Positions 51,301-63,300 of a stretch of DNA of 64,000 nucleotides are shown one piece after another (within the stretch, counting starts at the first letter, position 1; every line of letters starts with the position of its first letter). The notes beneath the pieces are model-generated. The model did not search any database. It saw only the letters and a program-made list of their open reading frames with translations, and was not told the DNA's origin. The position numbers and the translations under genes were made by a program. The stretch is from assembly GCA_950097015.1 (NCBI GenBank), contig CATNEN010000033.1, positions 2,232,001 through 2,296,000 on the forward strand, read 5' to 3'. Source of the DNA: Macrostomum hystrix. Taxonomy: Eukaryota; Platyhelminthes; Macrostomidae.

Positions 51301-54300
51301 AGGTGACACCCCAGTTAAACAGGTGACACCCCTGTTAAACAGGTGACACCCCTGTTAAACAGGTGACACCCCTGTTAAACAGTTGACACCCCGTCTAGCA
51401 GGTGACACCCCCAGTTAAACAGGTGACACCCCAGTTAAACAGGTGACACCCCAGTTAAACAGATGACACCCCTGTTAAACAGTTGACGCCCCTGTCTAGC
51501 AGGTGACACTTCTTGTCTACCAGGGTTGTTTACCAGCGGAAACCACTTGTCTAGCAGGTGACACCCCTTGTCTAGCAGGTGACACCCCTTGTCTAGCAGG
51601 TGACACCCCTTGTCTAGCAGGTGACACCCCTTGTCTAGCAGGTGACACCCCTTGTCTAGCAGGTGACACCCCTTGTCTAGCAGGTGACACCCCTTGTCTA
51701 GCAGGTGACACCCCTTGTCTAGCAGGTGACACCCCTTGTCTAGCAGGTGACACCCCTTGTCTAGCAGGTGACACCCCTTGTCTAGCAGGTGACACCCCTT
51801 GTCTAGCAGGTGACACCCCTTGTCTAGCAGGTGACACCCCTTGTCTAGCAGGTGACACCCCTTGTCTAGCAGGTGACACCCCTTGTCTAGCAGGTGACAC
51901 CCCTTGTCTAGCAGGTGACACCCCTTGTCTAGCAGGTGACACTCTGCACCCTAACAGATGAACTTGTTGCAAATAGCTAAAAGCTTGTGTTAGGAATTCT
52001 AAGAGGCGTGAATTTCGAAAATAAAAAACTGAATGGGAACCGCTCTCGCCCGCTGCAGGCGGCCAGTTCCGCGAGTTCACGGACGAAGAGAGCAACTTCG
52101 CCGCCCAGCTGCAGCGGGCCCTGGATCTGGAGGGCGGCGATCGAGAGACCCTGCATCAGCTGGTGGCCCTGCTGCTGCACTTCATGGCCAATTTGGACCT
52201 GGCCACTCAGAGCGATGACAGGCAGAACACCAAGACTCAGAGCCTGGTGCTGCGCCATCTCAACACCCTGCTGGGCTACAACCAGGCCGACAAAACGTTC
52301 AGCGTGCCGCCTTATAAGCTCAGGTGCGCTTGAATCTTACTGAATAAACTACTGTTAGTAGACAGTCAGGATTGTTACGAGATTTCTGTAATCTGAATGC
52401 AGATTTTTGCAACTTATTATAGCAGTTACGGATAGTGTCTTACAGTTTTGGACAGTGTCTAACAGGCTAGGACAGTGTCTAACAGGCTAGGACAGTGTCT
52501 AACAGGCTAGGACAGTGTCTAACAGGCTAGGACAGTGTCTAACAGGGTAGGACAGTGTCTAACAGGCTAGGACAGTGTCTAAGAGGCTAGGACAGTGTCT
52601 AACAGGCTGTCTAACAGCATATCTAGGCGAAAGGTAACTCACGATCCGCCTAGGAGTCTGACTGTTTTTCACGCCTTCATCGGCGGCATCTCGCCGGTGC
52701 TGGATCGCAACTTCGAGGTTGGCAACAATGTGCTTCACGTTGCCCTGGCTGTGCTGCAGTACGCGCCCTCGCCGCAGCGATACGCCAGCGACAATCAGCC
52801 GCCAGACTACAGCCTCTGCCTGCTGGAGCCCTACACCAGGAATCACTGGCTCAACGCGCTGCTCATCATCCTCTACAAGGTCAGCTTTTTTATCACATGC
52901 CTTGACTGTTTACTATTGTCTGTTTGTACTTTCTACTGTCCCTTTTTACTTGTTTTACTGCCTTTCTGCACTTTTCCTCAGTGTCGGGCACAGGTCCGAT
53001 ACTCCGATACTCCGATAGTATCTCCGAAACCATTTGAGTATCGGAATAACGGACTTCGATACTCTTTTTCTTTTTTTTTCTTCGGACCTTGGTATCGCGC
53101 GATACGTTTCCTAAGTCCGATAATCCGATACATTTAATCTAATAGTAATACATTATTGTTCCTTTTTTACTTTAAAGCCTAGAAAGGATGAAAGAAAGGA
53201 ACAAAATAATCACGTAAATTATTTAATGCATAAGCACTTCTAAATTTCGACACTAAAAGTGGGGAACGAACCTCGCGCTGGCAGACCGAGACCGGTCTCT
53301 GGCTTGTTTGCCTTCGTCCGTCAGCCATAGCCACACGCAGTCCTCTCCCACCACTCTCAGTGCACAGAAGTCTCTTTTAAGCTTGCCATTTTTATGGCGA
53401 TACTTTTTAGTGTTATGTGAGAGTTTTGCAGCCAAGTCTTTGCTTTTCTACTGTTGTCAGTAGTCTGAATTGTATCTCTCACAGACTCTTTGCACTTCTA
53501 TATTTGTATCCTTGCACTTTTCTGCCAGTCTCTCCAGTGTATATTCCCTAACAGTTTTGATGCCGCAGATTCCGCTGATACTCCGTCCGGCTCACACTTT
53601 CCAGTATCAGTACAACTCGCCGAACTTCGCCTCAATCATGGAGGTGCTGGTGAAGATCGCCATCAACACCATTGACGCGCAGGTGCATGTGTGCAAAGAG
53701 AACGCCGAGGAGGCTTTCGAGCCGCCGGCGTCGCATTCTCACCGGCCCAGGGGTGAGTTTGGCTTCCAAGTTAATAAATGATTTTCTTACATGTAAATTT
53801 CCGGTCATAAATAGATTCAATTTATGGCTTGATTAAGTTTATAACAGGTTTTTACAATCAGCATTTTGTTACCTATAATTTTATGCTCCAGCTGCATTGC
53901 ATGTTGATTAAACTAGCCTTCTATTTTGCTAAATCATATTTTTTGTAAGCTACTATAGCAATTAACAATGCCTCACTGGCAAGTCCCAGTGCTTCTAATG
54001 TAGATGCATTAACGGTACAGGCATACTATTAATGATTTTTTAGTTTTGCACAATTGAAATATATCTAGTTCAGTTGAACATTATTTAACACTTCAAACTC
54101 ATAACAGATTATAAGTAGTGGAAGTCGGACATTGTCTCTATTTTTCGCAAAAGTTTCACCGCATTTCTTTATTGGGTAAAATATAGTCTGTAGTATTTTT
54201 TCCCATCGGACTAGTTGCCTTGATTTTTCTTCTTCACAAGCTGTGCCACTGTCGTTTTCTGTCATCTGCTACCGCACACGATTGAATTGAAGTGCTGGCA

Positions 54301-57300
54301 CTTTTCTCCCCAAACAGCCAAGTACAGTATGAATAAAACTGCAGCAAATCAGATGCCCTCTTGCCCACTTTGTTTTAACAAACGCTTCGCTTTATTTTTC
54401 ATAGGCTCGGAGAAGCTGGATAAGCCGAAAGGTTGGTACACATGCACAGCTTGTGTGATGATGTCTGTGATGGCAGCAATTTGGCATCATTGAGTCATGG
54501 TTGAATTGACTTGAACACTCGAATGCCGCTTGCTAGTGACATGTGTTTGTTCTCTTACTAGTTAGTAGTTGCTATACAAGTGTAGAACTGTGGCTAACCT
54601 TCCGAATCCTTCAAAACAATTTCTTTCTTTTTTAGTTTTTTATCAGCTCTTAGGTCTCGTGTTTCAGCAGTTTATCCTTCCTTTTTGAGATTTTTAGGGT
54701 AAAATGGGGTTGTAGGTTGTATAAAACAGGAGGGGTTGTAGCCTAGTGGTTAGGGCGTCGGACTCACGACTTGAAGGTCGGGGGTTCGATTCCCGACTCC
54801 ACTGAAACAATTTGTGTCCTTTAGCAAGACACTTAACTCTGCAGTGCTTGAGTTCACCCAGCTGTTAAATGGGTACCAGCATTAGCTGGGATAATTGAAG
54901 GTGGGTGTGGCGTCCCCACAGTCCATGGACTGAACAGCTGTACGCAGTCTTCAGATGCGCCGCGCAATAGCTGCGGCTGTGCTGTCGGCTGCACATCTGG
55001 CCCGATTGGGACAGGTGTAATAAAAAAGGGTAAAAAGCTAGATATGTACATTAAGACCTATGAAACTAAACTGACGATGAGAAAGTCTTAGCAGATGTAC
55101 ACACCTGTACTATTATGTTCAATCACACACTGATTGAATCACTTGGCCGCGCCACGGCAACACATCAGAATCTTTGGGCTCGTACTGTAAAGCCTTCTTA
55201 AGATAAGTTTAATCTTAGTGGTACGCAAGCTCAATACTCGTAGTAAATGCACCTTGTCTTTAGCGCCGAAAAATAACTTCACTGTTCTCTCATTGGTTAG
55301 AGTGAAAACCAATTTTTATCGACTTGTGCATGGCTTGTCCATCGACTAATAAAGTTTGTACTTACAATCATCAACCAACACACGGTCACACGATTCTTGG
55401 CTCTCCAATGTACATTTGATGTACATTAGTATAAATTGCTGATAGGTCACGCCGCTTTCGCGTGATTTGTCATCAGCTATTGATGGAAATTTTCTACATG
55501 CATAGTTTGCTTTCTCATCGAGGCTTATTAAAGCCTTATGGGCCATTTGAAAGTATTTTTTTCACATGATATAATGCATATATCATCGTTATTGTTTACG
55601 GAAACTAACGATTATGTTTGGAGTGAGCTCATTATTCTTTATTGTCTATTTTTTATTAACTTGCTCTGCTAAAATGTAAAATTTTCTCTTCCTTTTAGTT
55701 TCAAAAAGTGGCGTTTTAGTGAATTTCCTAACTTCCTAATTAATTTTCAAGTGCTGCATTTTGATTTAATTCCAAGCATGGCAGATCTTGGTAGACAGCC
55801 ACAACTTTTGTTCATTGTGCTAGACTGAGTCGATGTTACTTAACTAAGCTCTGGGTTGATCGGTAATAATGGTAGGGCCGCACTGGTCCTATGATCAATG
55901 GGATCTCCCTTTGGGGTAGTTAGGATCAGCACTGCACCTGGCAGTGCCTGACCTAAAACCTGGCATTTTAAACAGGTTTTATCCATTTTTCGCTATAGTT
56001 TATCATTTTATAGCCTACTATTATTGGTCACATTATGTTTGCTACTGTTTAATTAATGAATTAGTAGTGTCGCACGCATTTTTATTTTTGTCTGAAAGCT
56101 GATAAGTTTAATTATCCGCCTTTAATTACTTGTTTAGTTTTGCTCAACTGCTAGAGTAACCGGCATTGAGATTGCATTTGATCTGTTAGCTACAAAAAAC
56201 TAAAAGGGCAACACAATTGCCAGTCTTGTTGGGATGAGAGTGACTCAACACACAGTCTTAGCTGGCACCCACCTGCTGCTGTACATGTGAAACCAATGCT
56301 TGTTTCTTGCCAAAACACTCGCAGTGTGTAAACGTGTTTAGACACGCACTCCCAGTAGAACTTTATCTGTATAAAACTGGCATTGTGCCAGATCTGTGTA
56401 CTGTATAAATTGCAAGGACACGAATTCCGTGACGAGGCTCACGCATGATTCATTCTTGAACTATTTTACAGCAAGAACATTGTTCGTTGGCATCGAGTCA
56501 GGTTTGTTGTCGTCGAGCAGTTGAAATTAGCTTTTTGCAATCGCTTTGTTTAGTAAGTTATTTCTGGTGTGATTTGGCCGCTTCATCAAGATTCGAGCAC
56601 CTAATTCGTATTTGCGTCAGATTTGCAAATGATCATTATAATTTTTAGTAGAAGCTATTATTTATTAGACCTTTTAAATTACAAATCAATTTAGTTTCTC
56701 TGAGTTGAGACATTTTAGGCTAAACAATTGATTAGATTGTCTGTCATCGGGAGTGTGGTCACAGAGTGGTCTAATGGAGTTTGTATCTCGCACCAAGGTC
56801 CCTGAGCTCGATTCCGCGGCGAGGCCACGTTCATTTGGGCGCAGCCGCGGAGAGAAGGCTTGGCGGTTTATCGTGCAGTGAGAGTGTACACTGCCTGACG
56901 ATGATAAATTGAGATCAGATTTATCCACACCTGTGTGAATGTGTGCCTGCGTTCAGTATCTGTGTGAGTGCGTGCTCAGGAGTCAGCGGAATGGGCAGAA
57001 TTGCTGCATGGATTGAAGGAAACATTTTTTAGCCTTAATTGTATTTAAAGGCAAGAAAAGTTTGGAAGTTCGGAGTTTATCATTATACTTGTAGAGCACT
57101 GCCAATAACTGATAACTGAATTGTGCTATGGGTTATTGTCCACACATATATATGCAGCTTAAATCGACTGCGAGCTGATTTAAATGATTTATTAAGCTAA
57201 AGTTAAGGCAGTTCGCTTCTAGTGTGGTGGGAAATTGTTATTTGCAGCCACCTATTGATATTCACCTGCCCTGCAGCCCGATCAGGTTGATAGCTTCATC

Positions 57301-60300
57301 AGCAATTGCATTAGCTAATGAATTCACTGCGACAATCCATTCACAGACGCCAGCACTGTCTCCATCGGCGACATTGACACCATCCAGGAAAACGACAGCC
57401 CGACTCTGTCGCCGCTGAACGAGGCCCCATCAATGGCCGCTGCGCCATTGCTGTCCTCGAGACCGGGCAGACCGCCTTTCTATAAGGTTTGAGTGGCTTA
57501 TTCCCCAATTCGATTCCCAAATCCCCAGTCTGATGTCCGCCGTTTCCACCCGAATCCCCGCCATTTCCATCCCTGAATCCCCGCCATTTCCATTCCCTAA
57601 TCCCCACCATTTCCATTCCCTAATCCCCATCATTTCCATCCCCGAATCCCCGCCATTTCTATTCCCTAATCCCCGCCATTTCCATTCCCGAATCCCCGTC
57701 ATTTCCATTCCATAATCCCCGCCATTTCCATTCCCGAATCCCCGTCATTTCCATTCCCTAATCCCCACCATTTCCATCCCCGAATCCCCGCCATTTCCAT
57801 TCCCTAATCCCCACCATTTGCATCCCCTAATCCCCGCCATTTCCATTCCCGAATCCCCGTCATTTCCATTCCCGAATCCCCGCCATTTCTATTCCCTAAT
57901 CCCCGCCATTTCCATTCCCTAATCCCCACCATTTCCATCCCCGAATCCCCGCCATTTCCATTCCCTAATCCCCACCATTTGCATCCCCTAATCCCCGCCA
58001 TTTCCATTCCCGAATCCCCGTCATTTCCATTCCCGAATCCCCGCCATTTCTATTCCCTAATCCCCGCCATTTCCATTCCATAATCCCCGCCATTTCCATT
58101 CCCGAATCGCCGCTATTTCCTCGCAAAATCCCCGGTCAAATACTCGCTATTTCACCCTGATTTCACTGACTGATGCCCTGCCACTTCCATCCCCATCCTC
58201 TGTCTGATCCCCGCTAAAAACGATCTTGTATACATAAGTTCTAGCTCGAAAAATTCTTCTCTAAGACTAAGCCAAAGTCTTTGTCATGCGAATTTTCAGC
58301 CTAGAACAAAGACAGACGCGGACGCGTCCGAGCTGAAGTTCGCCTCGCCCGTCACCCGGATGCGCAATCGGAACAACAAGAGCGGAGGCGGCAGTCGGCC
58401 GCTATTCGACATTCAGGGCTCCGGCGGCAGCGCCTCCGAGGACCTCGGCGGCGGCCTGCACAGTCCCGGCGACCAGATACTGGCCTCTGTTACTATTGGC
58501 GACGGGGACGCCAGGGTGAGTTCCACGGGTCATATTTGGCTTGGCTGCTTGAGCTTCCGGGTTGGCTGTAGCCTTGTCCACACTCTGAGTTCCGGCCGCC
58601 CCTTCAGGAGCAGCTGGAGATGTCAGTGTTCTCTAACCGGCCGTCCAGCCGCAGCGGCTCCATCTCCGAGACCGCCATCGGCGCGGAGCCCAGGCGACCA
58701 GGCGAGCCACTGATCTTCGTCAGCCACGGCGGTGGCGACCTTCTGGCTTGCAGCTTCGGTGGCGGCGGAGGAGGCGCCGGGTCAGTCGGAGTCGCGTCCT
58801 CCGCGAGTCGACTATCCGGCACTGCGGCTGCAGCTCAGTCGTCCACCAATGTGGAGCTGAAGATGCAGGAGGAGCTGCGCGCATTCGCCGAGAGCAACGG
58901 CGGTCATCATCAGCACCCGCTGTCCGAGGCCGGCAGCATTCCGCCGCCGCCGCCGCCCTCCAAGCCCGAGAAGACGATCAGCTTCAGCACCGACCTGCCC
59001 GCCAGCTCCTCAATAACCGCCGCTGCGTCCTCCGCCTCCACTGCTGGCATCGGCGGCGGCAGCGGCGGCGGCTCGCCTGGATCCAGCGACAACGGCGAGG
59101 CGGCCAGTCAGCAGAGTGACGAAGGTCCGCGCCGGCTCGACCCGCGGCAGGTCAGCCTGGAGGCTCTGGCAGCTGACCCGGACTCGGCGGAGGCTGCTGG
59201 CGCTGTCGGCGGCTCCTACGCCGACGCCAAGCCGCAGTTTCGACAGAAAAAGGCGCGCAAGACCGGCCTGAGCACCATCGAGATGCAGAAGCTCATCAGC
59301 CACCGCGAGGACACAGGCAGGAGGTGAGGCGACCTGGCGCCAGCTTTGAGACCGCTTGGCAATTTGTCCTTTACTGCTCAGCGCAGCTTTTCAATCTGTA
59401 AATTTAAATGAGCATTTTTTTCTCTTTAATCTGTCAGATTTACACTTTTCTGTCCTTTCAAGCCTTATCCTCAGGCTTTACCGCCCCTCATCCACCCCCT
59501 TCTGCCACTCCCACCTTCCGCTCCCTTCCGCCCACCTTCCGCCCATTTCCGCTCCCTGATAATCAGATTTTAGCGTCCTCCTTTCGCCACCCTTCCACCT
59601 CTTCCACCTCCATCTTCCGCCCCCTTCCACCCCACCATCCGCCCCTTTCCGCCCACCTTCCGCCCCTTTCCGCCCCACCTTACGCCCTCTTCCGCCCACC
59701 TTCCGCCCTCTTCCGCCCCACCTTCCGCCCATTTCCGCTCCCTGATAATCAGATTTTAGCGTCCTCCTTTCGCCACCCTTCCACCTCCTCCACCTCCATC
59801 TTCCACATCTTCCACCTCCATCTTCCGCCCCCTTCCGCCCCACCTTCCGCCCATTTCCGCTCCCTGATAATCAGATTTTAGCGTCCTCCTTTCGCCACCC
59901 TTCCACCTCTTCCACCTCCATCTTCCGCCCCCTTCCACCCCACCTTCCGCCCCTTTCCGCCCCACCTTTCGCCCTCTTCTGCCCACCTTCCGCCCTCTTC
60001 CGCCCCACGTTCCGCCCTCTTCCGCTCCCCGATCCTCAGGTTTTACAGCCTCTTATTCCAACCCTCAATCTTCATTTCTCGGCTGGCGATCCCGCAGTTT
60101 TCGTCTACGTTGGTTTTTACTTTAATTTAATTTAATAAATCTGACTGGTTTGCTGTTTGTGCTACTTAAAGTAATAGTTTTGGATCTCTATGAACCATTT
60201 TCACTTCGCAAGTTTTTCACTTGCAACATTTTTCTAACATTAAATTTTCTGCTATTTTTAAGTAGTTTTTATTTATCGCAATATATTTTGCGTTAAGCTT

Positions 60301-63300
60301 TTTATCAATAATCTGCAATCGATAATCCGACTCAACACTGCGGCCGCTGGCTTGAGCAGTTCCGAGTACGGCATCGCCGCGCTGCTCAACAGCCTGGAGA
60401 TCTTGTCTGTCTGCGAGGGCGTCTCCAGCCGGCAGCGTCACAGAAAGAGGTTCCGTGCCGATGGGAAACGCATTCTCAGTCCCTACGGCTCCATTTTGTC
60501 TCAACCTCTAGGCCCAGCCCAGTTCCCGCATTTCCAGTTGCCTCTAGCTGCTTCCGTGAGTCTCGGTCTAGCTCGCTCATTGTCGACATTCCTGGCTTGT
60601 CTAATGTCAGAACTTCCGATGACCCAGTGCGGATTCTCAATGACCCAATGAGGATTCACAATGACCCAATGAGGATTCTCAATGACCCAATGAGGATTCA
60701 CAATGACCCAATGAGAATTCTCAATGACCCAGTGAGGATTCTCAATGACCCAATGAGGATTCTCAATGACCCAATGAGGATTCTCAATGACCCAATGAGG
60801 ATTCTCAGTGACCCAATGAGGATTCTCAATGACCCAATGAGGATTCTCAATGAGCCAATAAGGACTCTCAATGAGCCAATAAGGACTCTCAATGAGCCAA
60901 TAAGGACTCTCAATGAGCCAATAAGGACTCTAAATGAGCCAATAAGGACTCTCAATGAGCCAATAAGGATTCTCAATGACCCAATGAGGATTCTCAATGA
61001 CCCAATGAGGATTCTCAATGACCCAATGAGGATTCTCAATGACCCAATGAGGATTCTCAGTGACCTGACCCAATGAGGATTCTCAATGACCCAATGAGGA
61101 TTCTCAATGAGCCAATAAGGACTCTCAATGAGCCAATGAGGACTCTCAATGACCCAATGAGGATTCTCAATGAGCCAATAAGGACTCTCAATGACCCAAT
61201 GAGGATTCTCAATGACCCAATGAGGATTCTCAATGAGCCAATAAGGACTCTCAATGAGCCAATAAGGACTCTCAATGAGCCAATGAGGATTCTCAATGAG
61301 CCAATGAGGATTCTCAATGAGCCAATGAGGATTCTCAATGAGCCAATGAGGATTCTCAATGAGCCAATGAGGATTCTCAATGAGCCAATGAGGATTCTCA
61401 ATGAGCCAATGAGGATTCTCAATGAGCCAATGAGGATTCTCAATGAGCCAATGAGGATTCTCAATGAGCCAACAAGGACTCTCAATGAGCCAATAAGGAC
61501 TCTCAATGAGCCAATAAGGACTCTCAATGAGCCAATAAGGACTCTCAATGAGCCAATAAGGACTCTCAATGAGCCAATAAGGACTCTCAATGAGCCAATA
61601 AGGACTCTCAATGAGCCAATAAGGACTCTCAATGAGCCAATAAGGACTCTCAATGAGCCAATGAGGATTCTCAATGACCCAATGAGGACTCTCAATGAGC
61701 CAACAAGGGCTCTCAATGAGCCAATGAGGATTCTCAATGACCCAATAAGGACTCTCAATGACCCAATGAGGATTCTCAATGACCCAATGAGGATTCTCAA
61801 TGAGCCAATAAGGACTCTCAATGACCCAATGAGGACTCTCAATGACCCAACGATGATTCTGAATGACCCTATAAAATGATCTCAGTGTGATTTCAATCCC
61901 AAGCAGTTGCTCATTATCAGTTTTCTGACTGACAGATCGCATGTTTCCCCAAATCGACTGATTTAGGCAAGTTCTCAAACCTATGACCTAGTGAGCATCC
62001 AGTTTAAGTAGCTGCTGCTTCTGCTGCTAAGCTTCACTCGCATGCCAGCCCTCATAGTTTCCGTTCTGACACTTTGTCGGACCTTAATGTTATTGTTACC
62101 AACATCTCAAACTTTTAGACGTGTTCTAAAACACTGCTGATTGAGTAGTATAGTACAGTTGTTATTCCACAACAAACCAATTTTCATTGATAGTGACATT
62201 GCATGCATGCCCTGTTCCCTTTTTAAATCTTTGGCGTTTGCAGGTAACTATTTGACGACCAGAGATAGCTATTTCTAATTATCAATTTTCGATATGATTC
62301 CATATTCTGCATAACAACCGTTGCTATCTGGAGCAACAGTCTACATTCTTGGTAACTCTAATCATTGCATTTTTGGGTAAGACGTCTTATGGCAACGGAA
62401 AAATAGCTAAATTTGCCTAGCAACCGTTGTCATGGGTGCTAACTCACTTATTATTGCAATTTTTTCTTTTTTTGTGGCAAATGTTTAAACAAAATAGATT
62501 TTTGTTAGCAATCGTTGCTATTTCTTCAGCCTTTGCTAAGGCTTAAGTTCTCAATAGCAACCGTTGCTACGTATTCAACCTTTGCTATGGATAAAAGACT
62601 CCATAGCAACCGTTGCTATTTTTTCAGCCTTTGCTAACGATAAAAGTCCCATAGCAACCGTTGCTGTGTATGCAAACTTTGCTACGGCTTAAACTCCCCA
62701 TAGCAACCGTTGCTCCAACAAACACTCCTGAGCATAGCAACACCGCCCATCCCCACTCCAGGCGTCCCAGACGGGCCGACACGCTGTCCAAAGCGTCTGG
62801 CGGCGCCAGCGGCGGCGGCGCCGGAGCTGCGGGAGCCGGCAAGAAGCCGTCCTTCAAGAAGGTCATCGAGCCGTTCATGCTGAACCGGTGCCAGTTCTGC
62901 AATGCCATCATTGAGCAGTACGATGAGGACACAATCTCGCTGGCCATCGTCTGCCTGGGCGCGTTCGTTCACAGGGAGCCGGTGATGGCTGCCCCGATGC
63001 TCATGAGCATGTTCTCAGCCGTGTCCAAGATTGTGCTGCATAATGCCTACTCGTGGAAGGCCGACCAGCCCAATGTGATCGCGCCCGGCAACATGAACAG
63101 CGTTGCTAAGCAGTTTCTGCGCTGCTCGTTCCACCAGCTGGCGCCCAATGGCCTGTTTGTGCAGCTGTTCCAGACCAAGATCGACTGTGAGTCACACGAT
63201 TGCTGGCGCCATCTCTTTCCTATCAGGTAGATCTAAATGAACTTTTTAAATATGGCACTCCGTTCCAGATGAAGGCTTCTTTAAGTGCATGGTGGCCGTG

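Larger units (their letters stand above)
49773..52058 (+). other. UNC79 intron 18
   Basis: Holds a 77-base triplication and two related 20/21-base arrays, listed separately. The rest is AT-rich with no gene. Confidence 0.6.

Noticed and set aside
54731-54805. Possible tRNA gene.
   Set aside because: Pol III boxes are good but there is no acceptor-stem pairing, and a SINE body follows.
60698-61978. 426-codon reverse frame of repeated heptapeptides.
   Set aside because: 21-base array inside UNC79 intron 26, read on the wrong strand.
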